Shown here in pieces: positions 34,498 to 42,552 of a stretch of 64,000 bases of DNA. The DNA comes from a virus. The notes under the pieces are model-generated. The model did not search any database. It was not told where the DNA came from and saw nothing but the letters and a program-made list of their open reading frames with translations. The stretch spans positions 50,025-114,024 of IMG/VR virus record IMGVR_UViG_3300006192_000004. One strand, 5' to 3'. The position numbers and the translations under genes were made by a program. Every line of letters begins with the position of its first letter. The first letter of the stretch is position 1.

Positions 34498-35056
34498 ACT
34501 GATGTGGGAACTGGCCTACTATCTTACTACTAACGGGAATAAGTTATATACTGGGTCAGCTCCTGGTTCAGACAGTCATTTTGAAGAAGGAACTTTAGCC
34601 GCAGCAACAGACTTTGAAAAAGAAGACTATCTCGAAAGCTGGTTACCATGGTGGAATTTCGAGGGACGTAAAGAAGACGGAAATCGATATTTAGTCATAC
34701 GCGACATGGAGTTTGAATTTGCCAAACATATCTTAATCGACAGTGGGGTATGTCCATGGATAAATAAGGTGAAGCAATCTATTCAGCGGTTATTTTGCCG
34801 AAACGTTTATCAAGTCCTATGTCGGGACTGGACTAAAACAGACTTTGTTGTTTACTACGCCGATGAAGATAGAGTTAAGGGAACCGTGAGTGGTGGTACG
34901 CGTATTGCGGTCTATCTAGCACGACATTTGGATATCCCTTGCTTTAATCTTAAGATAGAAGAAGATAGAGCAGAGCTCTTTGATATCATTGGCTTTCAGG
35001 AGCATCAGTATGTCAAAGCCCCTCCGTCTTACTGTCGACCTCTCCCAACACCATAA
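34361..35056 (+). CDS. SLOG-family (DprA/LOG-like Rossmann) protein
   Basis: 231 residues from an ATG with GGTGGGG seven bases upstream, within the preceding gene. W-T-G-I-G-S-R-S-V-P-P at 32-42 and L-Y-T-G-S-A-P-G-S-D-S-H-F-E at 62-74 are the two signature loops of SLOG proteins. Later come R-N-V-Y-Q-V-L, G-G-T-R-I-A-V and I-P-C-F-N-L, all in family order. SLOG proteins bind nucleotide-derived ligands or, in DprA, ssDNA. The signature loop lies in the overlap, so a start after about 34450 would destroy the domain. Ligand unknown. Confidence 0.7.
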   Translation: MVNENVSALRTLWTNSHPRAGKLLLKKRAFRWTGIGSRSVPPEIARLMWELAYYLTTNGNKLYTGSAPGSDSHFEEGTLAAATDFEKEDYLESWLPWWNFEGRKEDGNRYLVIRDMEFEFAKHILIDSGVCPWINKVKQSIQRLFCRNVYQVLCRDWTKTDFVVYYADEDRVKGTVSGGTRIAVYLARHLDIPCFNLKIEEDRAELFDIIGFQEHQYVKAPPSYCRPLPTP

Positions 35057-35336
35057 TGAGCTACATTCTTCCCTAGAAGACCCCTTGGTGATACAGGCAA
35101 TGTTCGATATTAAGTTCATACCGAACATCATCGAAATTATAGCCACAGTCGACCATACCATCGATTACAGCTATTGGAAGGCTTTATTAGAGGGAAGGGC
35201 AAATCGCCTAGCGAGAATAAAGAAACTTATTCTCGTTGGGTTAAATGACCACAGTGCTCAGAGTCTGGCCTTAGTCTTACATGACTTGAGAATTACTCCT
35301 ACGGATATATTCTTTGATGGAGAATGCCTTAACTGA
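35010..35336 (+). CDS. Hypothetical protein
   Basis: 108 residues from the ATG at 35010 with CAGGAG eight bases upstream; the in-frame ATG at 34980 has no RBS. Overlaps the SLOG gene end by 47 bases. No family recognised. Confidence 0.55.
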   Translation: MSKPLRLTVDLSQHHNELHSSLEDPLVIQAMFDIKFIPNIIEIIATVDHTIDYSYWKALLEGRANRLARIKKLILVGLNDHSAQSLALVLHDLRITPTDIFFDGECLN

Positions 35337-35408
35337 GTCCACAGATACCTTCTTTGCTATTTTATACTCATCTTTTCAATTGCATAGAAGCTATAAAAGG
35401 AGAAAGTC

Positions 35409-35732
35409 ATGTATGCATTCTTAATGAAAGCAAAGCTAAGCGTAGCAGCCAAGGTTCGCTCGGTTATGTTATATTTCCAAACGCGTAGACTAGAGCGAGC
35501 TAAACGCGAAGTTGCTATGAGTCAGCGCGCCATTGATAACCTTAATGGTGACGCCAGTGCTCATACCCAGTTTCGTGAGAATTGGTTATTTGCACGACAG
35601 TTACTGGGCTACGTGCGTTTAGTGTGTGTTTGTTTCTTAAAAGAAATCCCTTCACCGCTGCGCTACGCTTCCATTGCAGTCATGTTAATCGGGTCGCTTT
35701 TAGAAGGGCGTGAGCCGTTACCATTGGTTTAA
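35409..35732 (+). CDS. Small membrane-associated protein
   Basis: 107 residues, RBS AAAGGAGAAAG. Basic helical middle and a C-terminal hydrophobic segment at about 85-100 (Y-A-S-I-A-V-M-L-I-G-S-L-L), likely a tail anchor. Function unknown. Confidence 0.6.
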   Translation: MYAFLMKAKLSVAAKVRSVMLYFQTRRLERAKREVAMSQRAIDNLNGDASAHTQFRENWLFARQLLGYVRLVCVCFLKEIPSPLRYASIAVMLIGSLLEGREPLPLV

Positions 35733-35756
35733 GTAATAAAAAAAAAATAAAGGTCA

Positions 35757-35788
35757 TAGAGCGTATTCCCTTTCGGGAATACGCTCTA
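35757..35788. terminator. Bidirectional terminator
   Basis: Fourteen-bp perfect stem TAGAGCGTATTCCC / GGGAATACGCTCTA, loop TTTC. An A-rich tract at 35737-35750 gives the - strand its T-run; GTTTTA follows on the + strand. Confidence 0.9.
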
Positions 35789-35791
35789 GTT

Positions 35792-36307
35792 TTAACGTTT
35801 GTTTGAAACGTTCAAACGCTTCCTTAAATACTTCAGTATTAATGCCTTCTGTTCTTCATTCGGTATCTTAGATAAGGAAAGTGGGTACCACTCTAGAGGA
35901 TGTTTACCGTCGACTTCGAACCACGGTGTCCAGCTTTTCCCAAGATGCATGCGCTTATAACCTAAAGCCACGATGTGGTGGTTTAGAATTGTCACGGCTG
36001 CATGACTATATGTTAATGCATTGAAATCCCCATTTAGAAAGCGCCCAGTGATATAGACCTGAAATAATGAATTTGAAATCTGACCATTACAGTGCGCTTG
36101 TGTACATAGTGCTTGACGGAAGAGAAAAGCATTTTTCTTTTCTTTACCTTTATACACTCCATTCGATAACCGCTCACTGAGTAATTCCACCAGTTCCTTA
36201 TCTTCCCGTTTGTATGGAGAGGATATCTTGGCGGGCACCAAATATTGAGATTCCGTAAAATGAGAAGTGGTTAAAAGTACCAATTCCATGTCTTCTTCGC
36301 CATCCAC
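35792..36307 (-). CDS. C-terminal part of a probably frameshifted protein
   Basis: 171 residues if begun at the GTG at 36307, which has no Shine-Dalgarno. The frame is open further up to 36448 and reads a sensible sequence (W-L-E-A-G-A-L-V-K-V-E-E-D-A, then V-I-R-P-T-V-K-D-G-F) with no ATG, GTG or TTG before 36307. That strongly suggests it is the continuation of the P-loop protein ending at 36399, reached by a +1 shift near the A5/T5 run at 36438-36442. C-terminal residues are basic. The domain is unrecognised. Confidence 0.5.
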   Translation of the reverse strand: MDGEEDMELVLLTTSHFTESQYLVPAKISSPYKREDKELVELLSERLSNGVYKGKEKKNAFLFRQALCTQAHCNGQISNSLFQVYITGRFLNGDFNALTYSHAAVTILNHHIVALGYKRMHLGKSWTPWFEVDGKHPLEWYPLSLSKIPNEEQKALILKYLRKRLNVSNKR

Positions 36308-36398
36308 AGCAAAAGCAATAGCTCGAAAGCCATCCTTTACTGTTGGACGGATGACAAGGTTATATTCCGAAGACTCAAAGCGGTGAATGGCATCTTCT

Positions 36399-37010
36399 TC
36401 AACCTTGACAAGCGCCCCAGCTTCTAACCAGCGATGGAAAAATAGCCGCTAGACTTTTTCTAAGAAACGGTATCTTGATTTGATAGGGTAGTGAAACCAG
36501 AATATCCTTTATGATGTCTACCCCTCGCATATAATCATCAACGATGTCCCCGCAGCATGTAAACTCCGCACTTGCTACATCCAGATTTTCTAAGAACCGC
36601 AATTGTCGACGGTGCTCTGGGATAAGGTCATACTCCTTTCTTCGCTCTAAATCATCTAAATACCATTCCGGAATAGACGTTACATCAAAATTATCGTAGA
36701 GGCGCTTTATTACGTCCTGAATATCTTCGCCGACATAACCAGGAGGCGTAATGTTTGTGGCCACTATTGTCTCTACAGGCAAGCCCAGCTCTGATTGTAG
36801 GGTACGAAGAATCTCAGTCTTACCTGAACCCGTAGGGCCCTTTAACAGGATATTATTAGGGATACCCTTAGTTTGCCCAGATAGGCCATTTAACTCACGA
36901 GAGTGTAGCGCTACAGCTACTGCTCGCTTAGCATGTTCCTGACCAATAACGCGAGTAGATAAGGCATCGTAGTATTCTTTAGCCGTTTTAATGTTTTGTA
37001 ACTTATTCAT
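36399..37010 (-). CDS. ClpX/HslU-like P-loop protein, interrupted
   Basis: 203 residues, RBS AAGGATAACA, behind an early-type promoter. V-I-G-Q-E-H-A-K-R-A-V at 21-31, I-L-L-K-G-P-T-G-S-G-K-T-E at 54-66 and A-T-N-I-T-P-P-G-Y-V-G-E-D at 84-96 closely match ClpX and HslU. After that the sequence diverges: no hydrophobic-D-E Walker B or sensor is found, and the frame stops at 36399 while the +1 frame continues. So this is a degenerate or rebuilt AAA module. It may bind but not hydrolyse ATP. Confidence 0.6.
   Translation of the reverse strand: MNKLQNIKTAKEYYDALSTRVIGQEHAKRAVAVALHSRELNGLSGQTKGIPNNILLKGPTGSGKTEILRTLQSELGLPVETIVATNITPPGYVGEDIQDVIKRLYDNFDVTSIPEWYLDDLERRKEYDLIPEHRRQLRFLENLDVASAEFTCCGDIVDDYMRGVDIIKDILVSLPYQIKIPFLRKSLAAIFPSLVRSWGACQG
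36438..36451 (-). other. Probable +1 frameshift site
   Basis: On the coding strand ATTTTTCC follows the TAG (36451-36449) that closes the downstream frame. Moving one base forward within the T run joins the 36399 and 35792 frames into one protein of about 380 residues. It may be programmed, a real mutation or a sequencing indel. Confidence 0.45.
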
Positions 37011-37063
37011 AATGTTATCCTTTTTTAATAGAATGGGTTTTATAAACGTAATAATTCATAAAG

Positions 37064-37080
37064 GTAATATAGGTTTCATT
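37064..37080 (-). promoter_or_regulatory. Early-type promoter motif AAACCTATATTAC
   Basis: Exact core, 54 bases before the ClpX/HslU-like start, in the divergent gap with the helicase gene. Confidence 0.75.
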
Positions 37081-37156
37081 CAACTTAGAAACAATGACCG
37101 AATCCAATAGACCCCTTTAATAGTAAAACATTAGCATACTAGTAGGCTACTCACTC

Positions 37157-39361
37157 ATGAATACAACAGAACTCCCCTTTCATATCGATACGATATTCGA
37201 TGTCAACCCAGACCGATATCTATCCTGCGTATGTGACCTAAGTCCTTCTGAAATCGAATATTCAATGGAGGCATTTGACTTCATTCTTAATGCACTGCCC
37301 TTTGTTCGCTGTGAAGAAAAGGACAATATTGTTCGTGTAGGTGGATTTAGTGCTAAAGACCTAAATAGTGCGGTACTTAACGAATGGAAGACACAAAGAG
37401 TCGCAAACTCTATCTTTATCGACTTAACCTCTCGTAGTCTTGTTTTCCATAGTTTCTTTGTATTAGAGGTACTTTACATCTTAGAAAAGATGAAAGAGCG
37501 TAAGACCCGTATTGCGAATAGTACCTTAGACAGCATTATCTCTACTGTCTATGAAAAGACGTGGATTAAAGAAGCTCAGGAAAGACCTGCTCTTTCAATC
37601 AACTGGCGTGCCATCGAAAAGGAGATGAATGTTAAGTTATTGGAAACGCAGTCTGGTTTTATACGCAGTTACGCGGAAAAGGCACCTAAGTTAAATCTAA
37701 ATGGACTAATGCTAGCGGCCCCTCCTGGTACAGGTAAAACTATCGCTGGGTTCTCATTCTCACTAGCAATGGATTCTGACGTTACCGTCTTTGCAGTACC
37801 AAAGAACTCGCTTCATGAGGTATGGGAGGCTACTCTAAAATCTCGTTTCCGTAAAGAGCAATCGTATTGGATATCAAGCTCTAAGCAACCGCCTACAGGA
37901 AAAGAAAGATACCTCATTTGCCATTATGAGTCCTTACCTAGACTTTTAGATATCGCCCCTAAGCTTGCCAATAAAGTTGTTACTATATGGCTAGATGAGT
38001 CCCATAACTTTAACGAAATAGTTTCTGCTCGCACGAATACATTTATTCAGCTATGTAAAGAAACTCAGGCTAACCATGTCGTATGGGCTTCAGGTACCCC
38101 TCTAAAGGCGATTGGTAAAGAAGCAGTGCCTTTCCTTACCACTATCGACCCTCTCTTCACAGAGGACGTTAGAAAGGCTTTCGTGGGACTTTATGGGGCT
38201 ACAGTAGGGCGTGCATTAGATGTACTAAATCACCGTTTAACAAGCTTAAGCTTTAAGATAGAAAAACAAGCTGTCGTAAATAACGAGAAAGAGGAATATA
38301 CTCTTCAAATCGAAATCCCTAACGGGAAAGACTATACGTTAAATGAAGTCCGTCGTAAAGTAAGGGAGTTTATTGAAGATAGAATCGAGTATTATAAACC
38401 TCAAATACCGACCATCGTTAAGAAAACGGAACAATACCTTAAAGACCATGAATCTACCTTATCTAAAGAGGAATGGCCTATCTATCGGGAATACCGCAGT
38501 AAGGTAGAGCAAATCCGTAAGCACTTTAGCATGGAGCTCCAGAAGGACTGGTTCCCTCAGTTAAAGAGGTACGAGAAAGACGTGATAGAACCACGCATGG
38601 ATAAGAAGGATGCGTTAGAGTTTCGTAAGCTTATCTCTAAATATAAATATCTACATCTTGTCATACAGGGCGAGTCATTGGGGATGATTACTCGGTTACG
38701 TATGGATGCCCTGCGTTCTATGGTGGCACATGTTCCCTTTAAGGACATTATTGACCAGAGTGAGAAAAAGACCCTTATCTTTACCTCTTATGTGGATGTT
38801 GTAGACCGAATTGCTGAGCAAGTCCGTAAGGATGGTTTTAAGCCATTGTTAGTCTATGGGGATACGAACAGTCAGCTTACTGACATCATGAAGGAACTCC
38901 AGCGTAATCCAGAAGCTAACCCTTTGATAGCAACTTATCCGTCCTTGTCTACTGCTGTACCTGTTATTGAGTGTAATACGGTTATACTCTATGATACTCC
39001 ATTTAGAGAACATATACGCAACCAAGCCGTTAGTCGTGTTGACCGGTTAGGGCAAGACGCTAAGGTTCACGTCGTAACCCCGTTACTCGATACACGTCCT
39101 GAAGATAACCTAACAACGCGTAGTCTTGACTTGGCTGAGTGGAGTAAACAGATGACAGAGGCTATGATGGGTGATGGAGGTATTACTTCTGTAGGGTTCA
39201 TGTTAGGACTAGAAGGCATAGACGGCTACGACTTAGAGTGGACTGAGGATTTAGACGTGGGGTTAGAAGGTATCGATGACTTTACTATCCCAGAGATAGA
39301 TTCTCGTGAAGTGTGGTACCATGACATCGTGGACATACAGCGGTACTATACAGTAAAATAA
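37157..39361 (+). CDS. SNF2-type superfamily 2 helicase/ATPase
   Basis: 734 residues; the start has only a weak RBS. Motif I A-P-P-G-T-G-K-T at 188-195, motif II D-E-S-H at 280-283, motif III S-G-T-P at 312-315. The second lobe has T-L-I-F-T-S-Y, and motif VI Q-A-V-S-R-V-D-R-L-G-Q, as in SNF2 proteins. A long charged helical insertion (about 395-510) separates the lobes, and a C-terminal acidic part follows. Probably translocates on dsDNA in replication, repair or transcription; exact role unknown. Ends at a shared terminator. Confidence 0.85.
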   Translation: MNTTELPFHIDTIFDVNPDRYLSCVCDLSPSEIEYSMEAFDFILNALPFVRCEEKDNIVRVGGFSAKDLNSAVLNEWKTQRVANSIFIDLTSRSLVFHSFFVLEVLYILEKMKERKTRIANSTLDSIISTVYEKTWIKEAQERPALSINWRAIEKEMNVKLLETQSGFIRSYAEKAPKLNLNGLMLAAPPGTGKTIAGFSFSLAMDSDVTVFAVPKNSLHEVWEATLKSRFRKEQSYWISSSKQPPTGKERYLICHYESLPRLLDIAPKLANKVVTIWLDESHNFNEIVSARTNTFIQLCKETQANHVVWASGTPLKAIGKEAVPFLTTIDPLFTEDVRKAFVGLYGATVGRALDVLNHRLTSLSFKIEKQAVVNNEKEEYTLQIEIPNGKDYTLNEVRRKVREFIEDRIEYYKPQIPTIVKKTEQYLKDHESTLSKEEWPIYREYRSKVEQIRKHFSMELQKDWFPQLKRYEKDVIEPRMDKKDALEFRKLISKYKYLHLVIQGESLGMITRLRMDALRSMVAHVPFKDIIDQSEKKTLIFTSYVDVVDRIAEQVRKDGFKPLLVYGDTNSQLTDIMKELQRNPEANPLIATYPSLSTAVPVIECNTVILYDTPFREHIRNQAVSRVDRLGQDAKVHVVTPLLDTRPEDNLTTRSLDLAEWSKQMTEAMMGDGGITSVGFMLGLEGIDGYDLEWTEDLDVGLEGIDDFTIPEIDSREVWYHDIVDIQRYYTVK

Positions 39362-39368
39362 AAAGACT

Positions 39369-39399
39369 TACTCCTCTACCCGCTAAAGGTAGAGGAGTA
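39369..39399. terminator. Bidirectional terminator
   Basis: Twelve-bp perfect stem TACTCCTCTACC / GGTAGAGGAGTA with loop CGCTAAA, then TTCTTATTCTT, between convergent genes. Confidence 0.85.
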
Positions 39400-39402
39400 T
39401 TC

Positions 39403-39912
39403 TTATTCTTCGCTTTCTAGGAATGGGATGTTAAATATAGCCACTTTATCAACACGTGCCGCGTATCGATAAACTTCTGAAACAGGATGCCCGTTGGCTT
39501 TAGCCGTTTCTGTAAAGTAGCGGTCTACAATAAAGATGCTTTTACTGAAGTCTTTACGGATGGTTTCCATCTGCTCGACAATAGAGAGTTCAATGGTTTT
39601 CAGATACTCCGTGTCTGGCACGGTTAACTGAAACACGTTTAACATCTCTTCTTCACTTACGCCCCATGCTTTAGGTTCTCTAAGGGATTCAAACGTTGAC
39701 CCTAAGGCTAAAGACGACTCTCCACGCCCTTTAACGGCGTGAGCGATTAAAGGCTGTACAATGCCTCTGGCTTCATCAGTTAAGCGCCCTAGCGCGATGA
39801 TAATCAAGTCGTGCTTATCGTATGCTTTAATAGCGTCTTTAATTAATGCAACAGCTTCATCGTGGGCTTGACTAAGCTGGGCAACTTTACGGGTAATACT
39901 GTTACGTAACAT
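39403..39912 (-). CDS. Hypothetical protein
   Basis: 169 residues, RBS AAGGACTA. Helical N-terminal half, acidic C terminus (F-L-E-S-E-E). No family recognised. The AAATTCTATAGTA box lies 26 bases upstream. Confidence 0.6.
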   Translation of the reverse strand: MLRNSITRKVAQLSQAHDEAVALIKDAIKAYDKHDLIIIALGRLTDEARGIVQPLIAHAVKGRGESSLALGSTFESLREPKAWGVSEEEMLNVFQLTVPDTEYLKTIELSIVEQMETIRKDFSKSIFIVDRYFTETAKANGHPVSEVYRYAARVDKVAIFNIPFLESEE

Positions 39913-39937
39913 GTGGGTAGTCCTTATCTAAGTAGCT

Positions 39938-39950
39938 TACTATAGAATTT
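39938..39950 (-). promoter_or_regulatory. Candidate promoter box AAATTCTATAGTA
   Basis: Identical to 20662-20674 and at a similar distance from a leftward start codon. The core TATAGTA also occurs 36 bases before 24008 and 29 bases before 45604. Confidence 0.3.
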
Positions 39951-39974
39951 CACCTTGTGTTATTTAATCGACTG

Positions 39975-40001
39975 TTGAGATACTATGATAGACTATCTCA
40001 A
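39975..40001. promoter_or_regulatory. Inverted repeat before rightward gene
   Basis: TTGAGATA and TATCTCAA arms, eight bp, separated by 11 bases, ending just before the AAGGAA RBS of the 40016 gene. Could be an operator or a 5' leader hairpin. Confidence 0.4.
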
Positions 40002-40015
40002 TAAGGAACCCTACC

Positions 40016-40591
40016 ATGAATCTTACCCAACTCGAACAAGCCAAACGCTACATTACTTTGTCTAATGTAGGCAGTGATGGCAAACTTTACAGTAATCGTT
40101 ATCCAGAACAACTCTTCGGCCCTAATCTCGATGAAGATGACGTCGTACGTATTTTAGAAGAGTTCGTGAAGAAACAGCTCACCGCTTACGGTGAACTAAT
40201 GACAAAGGTTGATGTCGAATACTTACCTTCGCATTATAAAGACGTAGAGTTCTTCAGAACCTTTGCGCGTGATCATCTCTACCTAGCTGAAGGGTTAAAC
40301 GTTGTCTTTAAAGAACCCAATATGCTGTTCGCTGATGATGAGTCCGAATGGATTAAAAACGCCTATGCCGTGATTATCGGTAAGCGTTTAACCGGAGGTC
40401 AAAAGGAAACCCTGCAAAAGATTGGCATGAGTCAAGGGCTAGAGGATGGTGACATGCCTTCTAAAGCAGACCGCGGTAGCTTAGTTGACCTAGGGTTAGT
40501 TGAAAGAGTGACGATTAAAGGTCACTATGGTCCATGGGTAGTAAACCATAAAGGATGGCTAGTCGGTAAATATCTCGGAATGTTTAAATAA
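40016..40591 (+). CDS. Hypothetical protein
   Basis: 191 residues, RBS ATAAGGAACC. Charged alpha/beta protein; H-Y-G-P-W-V-V-N-H-K-G near the C terminus. No family recognised. First of a rightward series with short gaps that reaches ThyX. Confidence 0.6.
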   Translation: MNLTQLEQAKRYITLSNVGSDGKLYSNRYPEQLFGPNLDEDDVVRILEEFVKKQLTAYGELMTKVDVEYLPSHYKDVEFFRTFARDHLYLAEGLNVVFKEPNMLFADDESEWIKNAYAVIIGKRLTGGQKETLQKIGMSQGLEDGDMPSKADRGSLVDLGLVERVTIKGHYGPWVVNHKGWLVGKYLGMFK

Positions 40592-40603
40592 GGCGGTGTT
40601 ATA

Positions 40604-40921
40604 ATGTCTCAGCGTAAAGTAAGACCGTTCGGTAGTGTCCCTGGCATATTTGAGTTTTACTGCGCCGGATGTAAAATGGAGCATGTCTTTTACACAGTAA
40701 AAGACGTACCTAATCGACCTACATGGCTGTTTAATGGTGACTTAGATAAACCTACCTTATCCCCTTCATTACTCGTAGAGTTTACTTGGGGTGAGGAACG
40801 CACTCCGTGCCGCTGCCATAGTTTTATTAAGGAGGGTAATATCCAGTACCTGAATGACTGTACCCATGCCTTAGCAGGACAAACCGTACCTCTCCTACCC
40901 ATTGACGAAATTGACGATTAA
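40604..40921 (+). CDS. DUF6527-like zinc protein
   Basis: 105 residues, RBS AAGGCGG. F-Y-C-A-G-C-K-M-E-H, D-K-P-T-L-S-P-S-L, C-R-C-H-S-F-I-K-E-G and L-N-D-C-T-H-A-L-A-G appear in the order seen in the DUF6527 family of small phage and bacterial proteins. Cys and His are placed for zinc binding. Biochemical role is not known. Confidence 0.65.
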   Translation: MSQRKVRPFGSVPGIFEFYCAGCKMEHVFYTVKDVPNRPTWLFNGDLDKPTLSPSLLVEFTWGEERTPCRCHSFIKEGNIQYLNDCTHALAGQTVPLLPIDEIDD

Positions 40922-40932
40922 GGAATACCCAA

Positions 40933-41403
40933 ATGGAATTCAACGAAAAGGGTCCGTCTATCGGACTAATGATTGCCCGAGCTATCTTTAACGATGACTG
41001 GGATGCTCTTAAAGAGTGTGTTGTATTTAGAGCACCTACGTTACCTGACTTAGATACCTACCCGGTACCTGTTAAGGCTATCCGTGATAAATTGTTAGAC
41101 CAGCAAATCCATTTAAAGACAGAGCAGGAGTACTGGACGGCTATCTGCATCTTTGGTTTCTTCGGTGGCACCATATGGGGCTGGCACAAAAGCTGGGGGA
41201 ACTTCGACCACGAAGGCCATACCTTTACATTCGGCTATCATGGTTTCCTTAAAGAAATCCATGATACACAAGAAACTATCAGCTTAACACAGTTAAAAGA
41301 ACTCTTACGTATCTTTTTAAAAGAGGGACTGCCTGTCCCAGGCGAAGAACCCAAATACTTTCCAGATGAGGCTCTGGCTTATCTAGATACCTATATGCAC
41401 TAA
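40933..41403 (+). CDS. Hypothetical protein
   Basis: 156 residues, RBS AAGGAAT. Trp, Gly and His-rich centre (G-G-T-I-W-G-W-H-K-S-W-G-N-F). No family recognised. Eleven bases after the DUF6527-like gene. Confidence 0.6.
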   Translation: MEFNEKGPSIGLMIARAIFNDDWDALKECVVFRAPTLPDLDTYPVPVKAIRDKLLDQQIHLKTEQEYWTAICIFGFFGGTIWGWHKSWGNFDHEGHTFTFGYHGFLKEIHDTQETISLTQLKELLRIFLKEGLPVPGEEPKYFPDEALAYLDTYMH

Positions 41404-41421
41404 AAATAAAAGGGAAAGGTC

Positions 41422-42552
41422 ATGGATAGCATAAAATATAGCCTTTTCCTAGAAAGGGCAAAAAAGGCACATGGTGATAAATACGATTATTCACTTGTTG
41501 ACTTCGATCGTATGTCCGACCATGTAAATATACTCTGTCCACACCATGGCCCTTTCACCCAGAGTATTGGAAATCACACGAGAAAAACAAAGCCAGCCGG
41601 ATGTAAAGCTTGCGGTATTGAAGTCCGACGGCAGCACTTTAAAAGAACTAATAATGAGTTCATCGGTTTAAGCAAAGAGAAATTTGGAAACCTTTTTGAT
41701 TATAGTCTCGTCGACTATATTAATCAGGATACTAAAATCACACTAGTCTGCAAAACACATGGGGAGTTCACTGCAACCCCCTTATCGCACCTCCAGTCGC
41801 CAACCGGCTGCCCTAGATGTTCAAAGGAGGCATGTGATCGTGATAGAATCATACCGTTTAGTATTGTCCATGGTAAGCTTAAAAGTGTTCACGGAGATAA
41901 GTATAGGTTTATAGAGAATACATATATGGGCACGGATTCAAAAATAAGCTTCGTTTGTCCCATTCATGGACAGAGAGAACAACATGTTTATAACCTGTTG
42001 AATGGCCATGGTTGTAGCATGTGTGATACTGATACCATCAGAACAATTGATGATTTTCAGTTTAAGCTGAATACGTTATATGGGGACATGTTTAAGGTTC
42101 TATCCAAGGAGTGGCTCGGGCAACTGATTCCACATTGGGTAATGTGTCGTTACGGACATAAACTTAATATTCCACCACGGAGTTATTATAACCTATATGG
42201 GTGCCAAAAATGCAATGATGAGAAAGAAACTACCGCCATTTATTTAATCTACCTTGGAACCTATCAAGGTAAAAATATTTTTAAATATGGGACTTCCATC
42301 GCACCGAGAGGCCGCCTGAAACACTATCGCGTGCTATGGCCTAAAAGTTATATTCTGGACTACTGGCATGTAGATAAAAATATTAGTTATTTCCTCGAAA
42401 AGCAACTGGGGGAGAAACTCCAAGGGGAAAGGCTTCCGTCAGAAATGCTTCCAGAAGGGTTTACTGAAACACGTGTAGTTAATTATGGGACAGATGAATA
42501 CCTTGAGTTAACGAATACTATTTTAAAATCATTAAGAGAAAAAGGAAAATGA
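41422..42552 (+). CDS. Putative GIY-YIG-type homing endonuclease with zinc-finger repeats
   Basis: 376 residues, RBS AAAGGGAAAGG. Three to four repeats of H-G-D-K-Y-x-Y / C-x-x-H-G-x-F / C-x-x-C cover residues 10-265, as in phage DUF723-type homing proteins. The C terminus reads A-I-Y-L-I-Y-L, F-K-Y-G-T-S, R-G-R-L-K-H-Y and F-L-E-K-Q-L, consistent with a GIY-YIG/T5orf172 nuclease fold. Codon usage is visibly more AT-rich than in the neighbours. It abuts ThyX, and thymidylate synthase genes are classic homing targets. No intron or intein is seen. Confidence 0.6.
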   Translation: MDSIKYSLFLERAKKAHGDKYDYSLVDFDRMSDHVNILCPHHGPFTQSIGNHTRKTKPAGCKACGIEVRRQHFKRTNNEFIGLSKEKFGNLFDYSLVDYINQDTKITLVCKTHGEFTATPLSHLQSPTGCPRCSKEACDRDRIIPFSIVHGKLKSVHGDKYRFIENTYMGTDSKISFVCPIHGQREQHVYNLLNGHGCSMCDTDTIRTIDDFQFKLNTLYGDMFKVLSKEWLGQLIPHWVMCRYGHKLNIPPRSYYNLYGCQKCNDEKETTAIYLIYLGTYQGKNIFKYGTSIAPRGRLKHYRVLWPKSYILDYWHVDKNISYFLEKQLGEKLQGERLPSEMLPEGFTETRVVNYGTDEYLELTNTILKSLREKGK

